Source: Emcibacter sp.
Lineage (GTDB): Bacteria > Pseudomonadota > Alphaproteobacteria > Sphingomonadales > Emcibacteraceae
NCBI RefSeq assembly: GCF_963675455.1
Contig: NZ_OY776217.1
Coordinates: forward strand, 1,350,001 to 1,414,000
Length of the DNA: 64,000 nucleotides
Direction of reading: 5' to 3'
A program made the position numbers and the translations under genes. The notes beneath the pieces were generated by a model, which saw only the letters and a list, made by a program, of their open reading frames with translations, did no database searches and was not told the DNA's origin. Shown here one piece after another: positions 1 through 10,511 of the stretch. Positions within the stretch are counted from its first letter, which is position 1. Each line of letters begins with the position of its first letter.

Positions 1-2587
<2,587 letters not shown>

Positions 2588-2795
2588 TCCCGTCATGAAC
2601 AGAGATGAGATTGTAAGAATTGTTTGCCCCGAATGACTGTGCGTCGTTTGGATAGAAAACCGAGATACCCGTAGGGTGTCGAGGCAAGGCCGACCGGCCG
2701 CCCGAGCTTGTGCGAGGGAAGCCAAGCGCAAGCGCCGGCGATTGAGGCAAACAAAAGACTCATCCAACATCATGTACGCTTATACTTAATAACTT

Positions 2796-2826
2796 GGCCT
2801 CAAGTAGCCCGATAGGGCGGTAGGCC
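2796..2826. repeat. Palindromic intergenic repeat, copy 1
   Basis: A 31-base unit bounded by GGCCT and AGGCC, with an internal CGATAGGGCGG-like core, lies in the 23S-5S spacer. Related units occur at 3282-3310 and 3409-3434, and a half unit (CGCCCGATAGGCCAT) at about 17546-17560. The inverted ends allow a short hairpin. Function unknown; it may be a processing hairpin or a small repeat family spread around rRNA/tRNA units. Confidence 0.55.
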
Positions 2827-2867
2827 AAACAAAAGAACGGAATATACACAGACCCGTGTTTTTAATT

Positions 2868-2985
2868 GACCTGGTGATCTTGACGCCTGTGTCCCACCCG
2901 GCTCCATCCCGAACCCGGAAGTGAAACCAGGTTGTGCCGATGGTACTTCGTCTTAAGGCGCGGAAGAGTAGGTCGTCGCCAGGTC
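2868..2985 (+). rRNA. rrf: 5S ribosomal RNA
   Basis: A 118-base gene starting GACCTGGTGATCTTGACGCC and ending GTCGCCAGGTC, so the two ends pair as the 5S terminal helix. The conserved CCATCCCGAACCCGGAAGTGAAAC segment (about 2905-2928) is loop B/C of 5S. It sits about 280 bases after 23S in the standard operon order. The spacer between 23S and 5S holds the palindromic repeat but no tRNA. Confidence 0.97.
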
Positions 2986-3078
2986 TATTAAAAACACAGG
3001 ATCCTGTAAAAATACAAACCCATTCATAATGTCAAAATCAGATGCGCTCATGTAGCAAAGCGGTGGCGCATCTAAAAT

Positions 3079-3103
3079 AACCGCCCGAAAGGCGGTTTTT
3101 TTG
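3079..3103 (+). terminator. Intrinsic terminator after 5S
   Basis: Stem ACCGCC / GGCGGT with a CGAAA loop followed by seven T residues. It lies about 95 bases after 5S and before the tRNA, so tRNA-fMet probably has its own promoter or depends on read-through. Confidence 0.85.
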
Positions 3104-3281
3104 GTTTTGAAATTAGCCTCAATCGCCGGCGCCATTATTTAAATTTGGGCAGCTTGGCTCCCGCGCCATCAGGGCGCGACGGCCGGTCGGCTTTGCCCAC
3201 TCTTCGGGTGGTTGGAGAATAAACGTCAGGCAATTGAGATTATACTGCGCTCAAGCAGCAAACGATAGCGCGGTAATCCGG

Positions 3282-3310
3282 GGCCTCATCTAGCCGATAG
3301 GCGATAGGCC
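3282..3310. repeat. Palindromic intergenic repeat, copy 2
   Basis: GGCCTCATCTAGCCGATAGG followed by CGATAGGCC. It is the same unit as at 2796-2826 and 3409-3434, and lies immediately before the partial tRNA duplicate at 3306-3336. Confidence 0.55.
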
Positions 3311-3336
3311 ATACTAAGTTGACGCGGGGTGGAGCA
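3306..3336 (+). repeat. Partial duplicate of tRNA-fMet leader and first 14 tRNA bases
   Basis: This 31-base segment matches 3430-3460 with only a few mismatches. The last 18 bases (TTGACGCGGGGTGGAGCA) are identical, and 14 of them are the 5' end of the tRNA (acceptor strand and start of the D arm). The copy then diverges, so it is a dead fragment. It suggests a past duplication or recombination event at the tRNA locus. Confidence 0.8.
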
Positions 3337-3408
3337 TGCCCCAGCTTCAGGTCTCCTGAAGCGGAAATCAAAAATGCCGGGCTGCAACAAAGCAGTCCTT
3401 GAAGAAAT

Positions 3409-3434
3409 GGCCTCAAGCAGCGAAGCGGTAGGCC
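3409..3434. repeat. Palindromic intergenic repeat, copy 3
   Basis: GGCCTCAAGCAGCGAAGCGG followed by TAGGCC. It lies directly upstream of tRNA-fMet, in the same relative position as copy 2 before the partial tRNA copy. Confidence 0.55.
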
Positions 3435-3446
3435 ACATTAAATTGA

Positions 3447-3523
<77 letters not shown>

Positions 3524-3526
3524 AAA

Positions 3527-3563
3527 CGAACAAACCCAGCCCCGTGCTGGGTTTTGTCGTTTT
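3527..3563 (+). terminator. Intrinsic terminator after tRNA-fMet
   Basis: AACCCAGC / GCTGGGTT stem with a short CCCGT loop and a following T-rich run (TTTTGTCGTTTT). Confidence 0.88.
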
Positions 3564-3662
3564 AGTCATGCGTCGGTCAGAATTGAACCTACGGAGAAGT
3601 AGGGTTTAACCGAAGGCGCAGCGCTGCAACGCAGCGTGAAACAGCGCCAAGGTCAGCGGAGC

Positions 3663-3684
3663 TAAATCCTACCCCAAAACCAAA
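3663..3684 (+). repeat. tRNA-3'-end-like repeat, copy A
   Basis: TAAATCCTACCCCAAAACCA resembles the T-arm/acceptor end of the nearby tRNA-fMet (CAAATCCTACCCCCGCAACC). Similar segments occur at 17591-17626 and 21397-21430. It could be a degenerate attachment-site remnant; this is inference. Confidence 0.5.
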
Positions 3685-3686
3685 AA

Positions 3687-3728
3687 TTAGCCCAGTAGCT
3701 TCAATAAGTTACTGGGCTTTTTCTTTGT
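3687..3728 (+). terminator. Terminator hairpin
   Basis: AGCCCAGTAGC / GTTACTGGGCT stem followed by TTTTTCTTT, directly after the tRNA-end-like copy A. Confidence 0.8.
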
Positions 3729-3972
3729 CTGAGACTTTCTAGAAAATGGACCAAATGCCACTTTTGGACCAAATTTGGACCACTCAGCGATAAGAAAAGA
3801 CAGTTCTGGGCAATAAGCCACAACAAATTTAATCGGTGAATCGGTCAATACGGCATGTCAGAAAACCAACTACCGTAGCTGGCAACACCATACCAAAACA
3901 TACAGACTCAGCAGTCATGAACGAAAACGCCTAACGCATTGTGTCAGTTAGGATTGGACTTGTCTTAAAAAA

Positions 3973-4494
3973 GTGGAGAGGACCGTGCTCTTTAGGCGGC
4001 TAAATTCTAATAGGCCATCGGGCAGGTGTGGCCAAGGGAACTTTTTTGCGCATTTTTCCGATAACGATGCATTGATGGATCGTTTGATTGGCGAGCGCAT
4101 CGATGCCTGTTTGGATGATCTGGAAAAGTGCAAAGCGCCGGCCAATGTCGAAGAACTCGTGGCGGCTTTGATGCCCCTGCTTGAGTTCATGACCTGCGAA
4201 AGATATGTTTTTGATGTGATTCTGTACTATTCCGGTGCCGCTGCAGTCAAAAAGATCGGACAAATTTCCATGACTTTCGAGCGCCATGGACGGCTGTTGT
4301 CGGCCTGGCTCGGGGAGGAGTCTTTTCGTGATGATGTCAGTGCACCATTGCTGGCAGAAGGCATCCAGGCATTTTCCGTGCAGGCAATGGCACTGAAGTT
4401 TTGTGCCCTCCATCAGGACGAAAGTATGGAGAACCGCCTGATATCCTATTTCAGGGCGTGGCTCACCCCTGTGACGGCAGTAAGATGTCCGTGA
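3973..4494 (+). pseudogene. TetR-family regulator, 5'-truncated and probably frameshifted
   Basis: The frame contains most of a TetR-type ligand-binding domain plus the end of the DNA-binding helix-turn-helix: GNFFAHFSDNDALMDRL matches the typical turn-recognition helix. The first helices of the HTH are missing. In the neighbouring frame, just upstream, the bases read AGVAKGTF, a better match to a TetR recognition helix. The two frames meet at a T6 run near 4051-4056, so loss of one T would explain the break. A stop codon lies a few codons further upstream in that frame, so even a corrected gene lacks its start. Probably inactive; the GTG at 3973 is only the frame start. Its original target is unknown; the nearest catabolic genes run the other way. 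Confidence 0.7.
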
Positions 4495-4594
4495 GCAAGT
4501 CGCACTCATAGACATCATGAATCAAATTGATCTGCCGAAAATAACACGGAAAATCGCGACATTCTTCCCCACTTACAAGTGCGAGGATCCACGT

Positions 4595-5560
4595 CTACAG
4601 GGAAACAACCTTTTGTTCAATCACTCCAAAGGGTGATCTGCCATCGGCCGTTCGCCCCTCCATCCGGATGCTATCGCCGAAGGTCATGAACGGTGTCGAA
4701 GCCTCTCCTTCAGCAATGATCTCGATGGCCCGCCGTTCGGAAATGCAACTGGATCCGACTTCCGCATAATTCCTGTTGGAAACGGTTCCCGAGCCAATGA
4801 TCGTTCCGGCGACGAGGTCTCGCGTCGCTGCAGCATGGGCGACCAGTTCATGGAAACCGAAGTCCATGGCCCTGCCATTAGCGGCGCCAAATCTCTTCCC
4901 ATTCCAGTCTATTTCCAGATCAAGACATACACGGCCATCGCGCCATCCTTCACCCAATTCATCAGGTGTCACGGCAAAAGGAGCCATGGAACAGGCAGGT
5001 TTTGCTTGCACCCAGCCAAAGCCGGTCTTCATTTCGATTGGTGCGATGGCGCGCAATGACCAGTCATTAATCTGCACGACCAGCTTGATGTGATCAAGCG
5101 CCTCCCTGGCGCTCGTGCCCATTGGCACGAAGTCGACGATGACACCAAACTCACCTTCGAAATCGATGCCATGTGCCATATCAAGGAAGGGAATGTCGTC
5201 GCAGGGGCCATAGAACCGGTCTGACATGCCTTGATACATCAGGGGCCGGTCGCTTTCGATCGGGGGAAGCTTGAACGCGATCTGCATCAGTTCACCGTGT
5301 GTCGAAAAGGCTGAACCATCCAGCCATTGCCAGCTTCGCGGTAACGGAGCAGAAATACCGGTGGCGGGAAGGGGCTGACCTTCTCCTGCATCCAGCTGTT
5401 CTGCCAGTTTTGACAGATCCGCACGTAAGTTTTCCCAGTCAGAAATAGCCTCAAGCAGGCTGGGGGCAACCGATTGCGCATCTATCATGCGTTTGCCATC
5501 AGCAGAAACCAGCGCGAGAGCGCCGTCTGGTGAATCGTCCTTATACGTAAATAATCTCAT
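4595..5560 (-). CDS. Fumarylacetoacetate hydrolase family protein
   Basis: A 321-residue protein of the FAH family, which hydrolyses C-C bonds of diketo or acylpyruvate acids in aromatic catabolism using a divalent metal. The catalytic fold spans about residues 80-315. Acidic metal-site residues lie in DFEGEFG (133-139), and GSGTVSN (256-262) is the family's late active-site motif. The length fits the long FAH forms that carry an N-terminal cap of about 75 residues. It is the last gene of the minus-strand catabolic run, about 85 bases after the GST gene. It probably performs the final hydrolysis after ring cleavage. The exact substrate (fumarylpyruvate-like or other) cannot be read from sequence. 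Confidence 0.88.
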   Translation of the reverse strand: MRLFTYKDDSPDGALALVSADGKRMIDAQSVAPSLLEAISDWENLRADLSKLAEQLDAGEGQPLPATGISAPLPRSWQWLDGSAFSTHGELMQIAFKLPPIESDRPLMYQGMSDRFYGPCDDIPFLDMAHGIDFEGEFGVIVDFVPMGTSAREALDHIKLVVQINDWSLRAIAPIEMKTGFGWVQAKPACSMAPFAVTPDELGEGWRDGRVCLDLEIDWNGKRFGAANGRAMDFGFHELVAHAAATRDLVAGTIIGSGTVSNRNYAEVGSSCISERRAIEIIAEGEASTPFMTFGDSIRMEGRTADGRSPFGVIEQKVVSL

Positions 5561-5645
5561 CGTCTGATATCCTCATTGAATTTGCCGCCTGACGGTAAGT
5601 GATTGTGTGCGCCTACCCACAACTATATTTTCTACATATTTCCTG

Positions 5646-6335
5646 TCACGTGTAATCTGTTGGGTCGGGAGGGGTAAACAGGAGTCCCCGTTCTTTTAAA
5701 TGGTCCTCTGCGGCACGTTCTTTTTTTAGTGCCTGTCGTACGGCAGGGCGGTTTTGCATCTGTGCGGCGTGGCGCTCGAAATTTGGATAACGTTCCGTGT
5801 TATAGCGAGCACCTGACACACGAAAAAATACCCAGTTTAAATAAGCATCCAGCACGCTCCACTGGTCCCCGTACCACCACTGATTATTGGACAGTCTCTT
5901 GTCAATTAACGCAAAGTTATCGTCCATCGCCTGACACCCTTTTTCCCAGACGGCGCGGGCATTTTCCGGTCCGGCGAATATTGGCGACATGCGAATACGT
6001 GTGACAATCGGGTGCAGGGTTGATGCACAAAAGCTGAGATCGGCGAGCTGTATGCTGCGCTCAATGGCATTGCGGGCTTCAGGTAACAATTTTGCTTCCG
6101 GAAAACGGTCAGCAAGATACGTCAGTATGGCAATATTTTCTGTCAGCAATGCCCCTTCAATGGCAAGAGCCGGTACCTTTCCCTTGGGGTTGAGCGCAAG
6201 AAATTCCGGTTTCCTGTGTTCACCTGCCATAAAGGCGATTGTATGGAGTTGAAACTTTACCCCTGTTTCCTCGAGGGCTATGAGAGACACACGGGCGCAG
6301 GTGCCGGGCGCAAAATATATGGTTGTTTCGGACAT
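5646..6335 (-). CDS. Glutathione S-transferase family protein
   Basis: About 229 residues with an N-terminal thioredoxin-like domain beginning YFAPGTCARVSLIALEE and an all-helical C-terminal domain. The PGTCAR motif is seen in beta-class-like bacterial GSTs. I chose the ATG at 6333-6335 (MSETTIYF) over an upstream GTG two codons earlier. It lies between an NAD-dependent epimerase and a FAH-family hydrolase. In such operons GSTs often act as cis-trans isomerases of ring-cleavage products (maleylpyruvate or maleylacetoacetate type) or remove glutathione from intermediates. Function here is inference. Confidence 0.85.
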   Translation of the reverse strand: MSETTIYFAPGTCARVSLIALEETGVKFQLHTIAFMAGEHRKPEFLALNPKGKVPALAIEGALLTENIAILTYLADRFPEAKLLPEARNAIERSIQLADLSFCASTLHPIVTRIRMSPIFAGPENARAVWEKGCQAMDDNFALIDKRLSNNQWWYGDQWSVLDAYLNWVFFRVSGARYNTERYPNFERHAAQMQNRPAVRQALKKERAAEDHLKERGLLFTPPDPTDYT

Positions 6336-6346
6336 AGGCACTTCCT

Positions 6347-7273
6347 TTATTTATATTGTGAACCTGTGCTCTGACCATTCATGACATTATCGACAAGAGT
6401 GGAGACAGAAACATCATCCTGAAAGCCGAGAATTTTTGATTTCTGCGCGTTGAGCGGCGGATGGGAACCGAACAGCCGGCGGGTATTTGTGTCTTCTTTA
6501 TAGGTAATCTTGTCTGCATTTCCGTATTTCGCGGCCTCGCATGCCAGCTGGCTTAAAGAGGTATGAACCGCTGACAGGGTTATCGCGTCGTTCTCCGTGA
6601 AATCGGATAGCAGGGCATGTGCAAGGTTAAGCGCGCAAATTTTCGACGACATCAGCCAGCTTGTGGCTTCCGGTGCGACTGGAACGACATAGTTTTCGCC
6701 AGCACGAACGGCATGAAATATATCACTTAGAAAGGCGGAACCGAATCCTTCTGCGGATGGCGGACGTGCCACGATACCGGGCAGGCGGACAGCGACACCT
6801 TTTATTACGTTCCGGCGGATTGCATCTGAGAATGCCAGTTCCACCATGCGTTTATGTGTTCCGTAAACCGACGTCGGCTGCGGTGCAGTCGTATCGTCAA
6901 CCAGATCTGGAAAGCAATTTCCATATACGGCAATTGAACTGGCGTAAACCAGGCGGCGACCATTCATGCGAGCGAACATATCTAGCGGCAAGTCGAGATT
7001 GACCTGCTGCGAAAGATCCGGGTTCTCCTCTGCAGCAGCGCCGGGAAGTGCTGCCAGGTGAAGTAGCCTGTCCACACCCTCAAGCGCTTTTTCAAGTGCA
7101 CCTTTTTGTATCAGGTCAATTTCGAGGTACTCAAATCCTGGAACCTGCTTATTCCGGATCTGGTTCAGATTGCTGTCTATCAGGCGCACTTCGCCCGTGA
7201 AGTTGTTTGCGCCAATATGGTCGGCAACGGCACGCCCGATAAAACCTGCTGCACCGGTGATCGCCAGCCGCAT
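6347..7273 (-). CDS. NAD-dependent epimerase/dehydratase
   Basis: 308 residues. The N-terminal GAAGFIG (7-13) is the Rossmann NAD-binding glycine motif; SSIAVYG and YGTHK supply the Ser and Tyr-x-x-x-Lys catalytic elements of extended SDR enzymes. The overall pattern resembles D-erythronate dehydrogenase (DenD)-type members. The start is the ATG at 7271-7273, one base after the cupin stop, so the two are translationally close; longer upstream frames overlap the cupin and are rejected. In this operon it could oxidise or epimerise a hydroxy acid released from the substrate. The precise reaction is unknown. Confidence 0.85.
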   Translation of the reverse strand: MRLAITGAAGFIGRAVADHIGANNFTGEVRLIDSNLNQIRNKQVPGFEYLEIDLIQKGALEKALEGVDRLLHLAALPGAAAEENPDLSQQVNLDLPLDMFARMNGRRLVYASSIAVYGNCFPDLVDDTTAPQPTSVYGTHKRMVELAFSDAIRRNVIKGVAVRLPGIVARPPSAEGFGSAFLSDIFHAVRAGENYVVPVAPEATSWLMSSKICALNLAHALLSDFTENDAITLSAVHTSLSQLACEAAKYGNADKITYKEDTNTRRLFGSHPPLNAQKSKILGFQDDVSVSTLVDNVMNGQSTGSQYK

Positions 7274-7274
7274 T

Positions 7275-7844
7275 TCAGGACTGCAAGGTTTCGTCGAATT
7301 TCCCATCGATAAGGATGAAGACAATCCGGCAGTTCTTGTCCGAGCGATTTGCCCAGCCATGGTTGGTCCCTCGCTGAACAACGATATCGCCGGTACGGAC
7401 AGTCGTTTCCCCTTCATCCATAATCAGCACGAGTTCACCTTCGAGTACAATGCCATAATCAATTGTCTCGGTCCGGTGCATGAAGGCGTGACGCGACCCT
7501 TCTCCACTATGGGAAGAGGCATCACCGGCACCGATTTCAGCGAAATGTGCCTTTGCTTCTTCCGGTGTCATGTTACGGATTTTGTCGCTTTCAGGCGGGA
7601 TGTCAAGAACCCGGATGCGGGTACCGTTCTTTGGGGGGGCGAGGACAATACCTTCTTCTGCAGGTTCTCCCGATGCTGGATCAATCGGGGCGGGAGTTGA
7701 ACGTGTGTTCCAGACTTCGTGGAACATCGGCCCGATTTCACCACCAATTTTTTGAACACGTGGTACTGCTCCATCTTCCTGGATTATTGCACGCCCTTCG
7801 GCATTGTGGCCGGTTACAATGCGGCGGACATTTTTGGTGTTCAT
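7275..7844 (-). CDS. Cupin-domain protein
   Basis: 189 residues with a single C-terminal cupin domain (about 115-180). HRTETIDYGIVLEGE and the following GD and NHGWAN segments form the two cupin motifs with candidate His/Glu metal ligands. It is far shorter than gentisate 1,2-dioxygenase, so it is not that enzyme. It sits between a small membrane protein gene and the epimerase. Single-domain cupins in aromatic operons can be dioxygenases, isomerases or binding proteins; the role is not determined. Confidence 0.82.
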   Translation of the reverse strand: MNTKNVRRIVTGHNAEGRAIIQEDGAVPRVQKIGGEIGPMFHEVWNTRSTPAPIDPASGEPAEEGIVLAPPKNGTRIRVLDIPPESDKIRNMTPEEAKAHFAEIGAGDASSHSGEGSRHAFMHRTETIDYGIVLEGELVLIMDEGETTVRTGDIVVQRGTNHGWANRSDKNCRIVFILIDGKFDETLQS

Positions 7845-7874
7845 AAAATTTTCCTTTCCAAATAGGTTACTGTG

Positions 7875-8339
7875 TTATGCGATCATTCGGCCGAGTACCA
7901 GACGCGTTACCAACGCCCCTAACAATACGCCGTACAGGATCTTGAGCATAAAGGCGGCGTGATAGGCGATCAACTCCAGTCCGCTGATCCACAGCATCAG
8001 AGCGCACAGTCCACTGCCCAAAAGCGATGCAATGACGGCGTAACGAATTGCATGTTGTACAATCAGGCTAACAGTTGGGCGTGTGCCGGAAAAATCGCTG
8101 ATTTTCCCCGCACCAACTGCCTTGTGTGTCAGAAGTCCAGGCACCAGGCTGGCCATAAGGCCGATGGCAAAACTCTGCGGCAAAAAGTCGAAGGCATAAT
8201 TGCCAACGCCCCAGACAGTTACCTGATCATGACCGCCAAATATGCCGAGAAAGAAACCAGCGCTAAAGAGTGAATTGATAATTGCACTGGCTATGATCTC
8301 TCGACGTATGTACTTCGCCTTTGTAACTGAGCTACTCAT
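7875..8339 (-). CDS. Small integral membrane protein, unknown function
   Basis: 154 residues with four probable transmembrane helices (about 17-36, 53-70, 97-117, 125-147) and short loops. I do not recognise a family with confidence. It is embedded in the catabolic run, 30 bases before the cupin gene and 41 bases after the alpha/beta hydrolase, so it is probably cotranscribed. It could assist uptake or export of a pathway compound, but nothing in the sequence shows this. Confidence 0.7.
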   Translation of the reverse strand: MSSSVTKAKYIRREIIASAIINSLFSAGFFLGIFGGHDQVTVWGVGNYAFDFLPQSFAIGLMASLVPGLLTHKAVGAGKISDFSGTRPTVSLIVQHAIRYAVIASLLGSGLCALMLWISGLELIAYHAAFMLKILYGVLLGALVTRLVLGRMIA

Positions 8340-8380
8340 TCATCTTTCCAATTTAGATCGAAGAGATACCGATGATGTTT

Positions 8381-9538
8381 TTACGAGGTATGACCGCCCA
8401 GCGTTTCAGCAAACCAGTCTGCGATATAATCGCGGCCAAACGCCATATTATCGGCACCGACATGCTCGACCCCGCCTTCGCGCGGTGTGAATAGTTTCAA
8501 TTCGCGGCGTGGACTGTTGGTCAGTTGCTCGTAACTTTGATGGGCGTAATCCACTGAGATCTGTCGGTCTTTTTCGCCGTGGGTGACAAGAAAAGGAACT
8601 TTTATCCGTTCCATTGCGCCGTTCAAATGCATATTGGCGCTTTTATCCTGAAAATCATCCATATTCTCGGCACCAAATGCCCACATGACGTGTGCCCAAT
8701 AATGCGGTACAGGGTTTTCGCCCTCACGTTTCAGCCGTTTCTGCTGCACCTCCGCCCAATTATGGTTGGCGCCCCAGACTGCACCGGAGGCAAAGCGCGG
8801 CTCGTATGCGACAGCGCGTGGCGCAAAGTGACCACCAAGGCTGATTCCGGTCATGCCAATACGTTTGGGGTCGACATTTTCCTGTTGTTCCAGCCAGTCG
8901 ACGGCCTTGGAGGCCCAGCTTTCACTATGCGGGTCGACGGGAAGGTTCTGTAAACGCAGAGCTTCTCCGCTGCCCGGTTGATCGACGCAGAGCGTCGAAA
9001 TGCCGCGACGCGCCAGTGCTTCCGGCAGCCGGGACCAGTAGAGCAACTCCTTGCAGCTGTCGAGCCCGTTGCAATAAACGACAACCGGCTTTGGCCCGTC
9101 ACCTGGTGCCCGGGTGAAAAGGGCGGGCATCACACCTTTCCGCAGCGGGATCTCTACCCGCTCCCGATTAATATTACCCAGCTGTGTCGACTTGTCGAAT
9201 GCGGCGCGGGCTTTGGCATAGGTTTCCTTTCGCCCCGGGTGACCATGGCCCTGCATACGTTCCGCGGTGAACATATAAAGTGACGCGCGCTCAAGTTTGT
9301 TGGATGCAGAGAAAGACCTGCCTGCTGCTTCATCTTCATGCGCCAGCTCGATGAGCTTTTCCGACATCTCTGCCCATTTTTGCATGAACTGGGGGGTGCC
9401 GGTATCGGCACCGCTGTCGGCGGCTTCCCTGAGTGGCTGGCACATATCTATGATCTCACCAATCTGCGCGCCGCTCTCCATCGCGATTGAAACTGAAAGG
9501 TTCCATATGTAGTTCGGAAAATATTCAAAAAGTGCCAT
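8381..9538 (-). CDS. Alpha/beta hydrolase resembling 2,6-dihydroxypseudooxynicotine hydrolase
   Basis: 385 residues: an N-terminal helical region (about 1-125) and an alpha/beta hydrolase core. The nucleophile elbow GISLGG puts Ser at about 233; Asp324 (GEKDR) and His359 (VEHVG) complete the triad. The oxyanion loop CNGLDS and overall layout match DHPON hydrolase, a C-C bond hydrolase of nicotine catabolism, and the related FrsA/prolyl-peptidase-like group. The start lies 3 bases from the stop of the extradiol dioxygenase gene, indicating tight coupling. A dioxygenase followed by a C-C hydrolase is the usual meta-cleavage order, so it probably cleaves a ketonic side chain or ring-cleavage product. 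Confidence 0.85.
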   Translation of the reverse strand: MALFEYFPNYIWNLSVSIAMESGAQIGEIIDMCQPLREAADSGADTGTPQFMQKWAEMSEKLIELAHEDEAAGRSFSASNKLERASLYMFTAERMQGHGHPGRKETYAKARAAFDKSTQLGNINRERVEIPLRKGVMPALFTRAPGDGPKPVVVYCNGLDSCKELLYWSRLPEALARRGISTLCVDQPGSGEALRLQNLPVDPHSESWASKAVDWLEQQENVDPKRIGMTGISLGGHFAPRAVAYEPRFASGAVWGANHNWAEVQQKRLKREGENPVPHYWAHVMWAFGAENMDDFQDKSANMHLNGAMERIKVPFLVTHGEKDRQISVDYAHQSYEQLTNSPRRELKLFTPREGGVEHVGADNMAFGRDYIADWFAETLGGHTS

Positions 9539-9541
9539 TGT

Positions 9542-10444
9542 TTAAACCTCTCCCGATTTAAACAGGCAGGGATCTGTTTTGGGTTGGGGCATTGTTTGCG
9601 GGCCGCCGACGCCAATACCCCACTGATCCATAATCGTAGGCGAAGGTTCATGTACCTTGGCTACATGGTTTTCAAAATCGACCTCTTCCAGTTCTGCTGT
9701 GTATTCGACAGCAAAGCCATTTGGTGTTGTGAAATAGCTGAATGTGTTGTTACCGGCAGTGTGTCGGCCCGGTCCCCAGCGTGTTTCGTTTCCGTGCTCT
9801 TTAAGGCGGCGCATGCCGCGCATCATGTCATCTACAGAAAGCATATCGTAGGCGACATGGTTGAGGCAGGGCGGCCCGGGCAGAATGGCAAAGCGATGGT
9901 GCGCTGAGTTACACCGCAGAAAACACATGAAATCACCCAGCCAGTCGGAGATACGGAAGCCAAGAACGTCAGTGAAAAACTTGATCAGCGTCTGATGGTC
10001 GGGCGAATGCAGTACGATATGACTGATTTTTACTGGCACACCTTCCCAGCGCTCCAGGGGACGTTTGTCGAGCCGCTTTACATCGCTGGAGATCTCTAAA
10101 GGGAGGCCGTCTGCCGTAAAAAAGCGAAAGCCGTAGCCCCCTCCCGGTGCATCTAGATCACTTGGTTCGTGAATAATCTTGCATCCCGCATCAATTACTT
10201 TTTGATGCAATGCTTCTACGTCGGCACGACTATCTGCAGCTAACGCGATAACATCAATGTGATTAGTCTCCGTCTTGCGTAGTCGCACAACATGATGTTC
10301 GTCATGACCCTGGGTTTTAAACCAGGCCATATTCTCTTGGGATGCGATCTCTTCGAGACCCCATTGCTCTGTATAAAACTTTCGCTCGGCGTCGAAGTCT
10401 TCGACCCCGTAACCGACATAGCGGATTTCTGAAACTCGGTTCAT
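9542..10444 (-). CDS. Extradiol (VOC-fold) ring-cleavage dioxygenase
   Basis: 300 residues made of two glyoxalase/VOC repeats, the size of type I catechol 2,3-dioxygenases. By counting, the likely Fe(II) ligands are His142 (SHIVLHS), His196 (LNHVAYD) and Glu247 (FAVEYTAELEE), with His181 and Tyr237 as plausible second-sphere residues. The N-terminal VOC half is structural. Family members insert O2 next to the hydroxyls of a catechol. Together with the upstream FAD monooxygenase and downstream C-C hydrolase it forms a hydroxylation-cleavage-hydrolysis set. The ring substrate is unknown. Confidence 0.9.
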   Translation of the reverse strand: MNRVSEIRYVGYGVEDFDAERKFYTEQWGLEEIASQENMAWFKTQGHDEHHVVRLRKTETNHIDVIALAADSRADVEALHQKVIDAGCKIIHEPSDLDAPGGGYGFRFFTADGLPLEISSDVKRLDKRPLERWEGVPVKISHIVLHSPDHQTLIKFFTDVLGFRISDWLGDFMCFLRCNSAHHRFAILPGPPCLNHVAYDMLSVDDMMRGMRRLKEHGNETRWGPGRHTAGNNTFSYFTTPNGFAVEYTAELEEVDFENHVAKVHEPSPTIMDQWGIGVGGPQTMPQPKTDPCLFKSGEV

Positions 10445-10511
10445 GGTTTAACTTTCTCATTCAAAATAGTGTAAAATTTTCTTTTCGGAATTTGGTCGAT
10501 TTCCTGTTTGA

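Larger units (their letters stand above)
3524..3972. other. Gene-free stretch after tRNA-fMet
   Basis: No credible coding frame. It contains the tRNA terminator, a second segment resembling a tRNA 3' end (AAATCCTACCCC then AACCA, 3663-3684), a second terminator hairpin (3687-3728), and two copies of TGGACCAAAT (3747-3756 and 3765-3774). The mix of tRNA-end copies and short repeats looks like scars from integration next to the tRNA, but no integrase gene is visible. Confidence 0.6.

Noticed and set aside
3524..3972. Integrated prophage or integrative element next to tRNA-fMet
   Set aside because: Repeats resemble attachment scars, but no integrase, excisionase or phage gene is present in the window.
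7275..7844. Gentisate 1,2-dioxygenase
   Set aside because: 189 residues with one cupin domain; gentisate dioxygenases are about 350 residues with two cupin domains.
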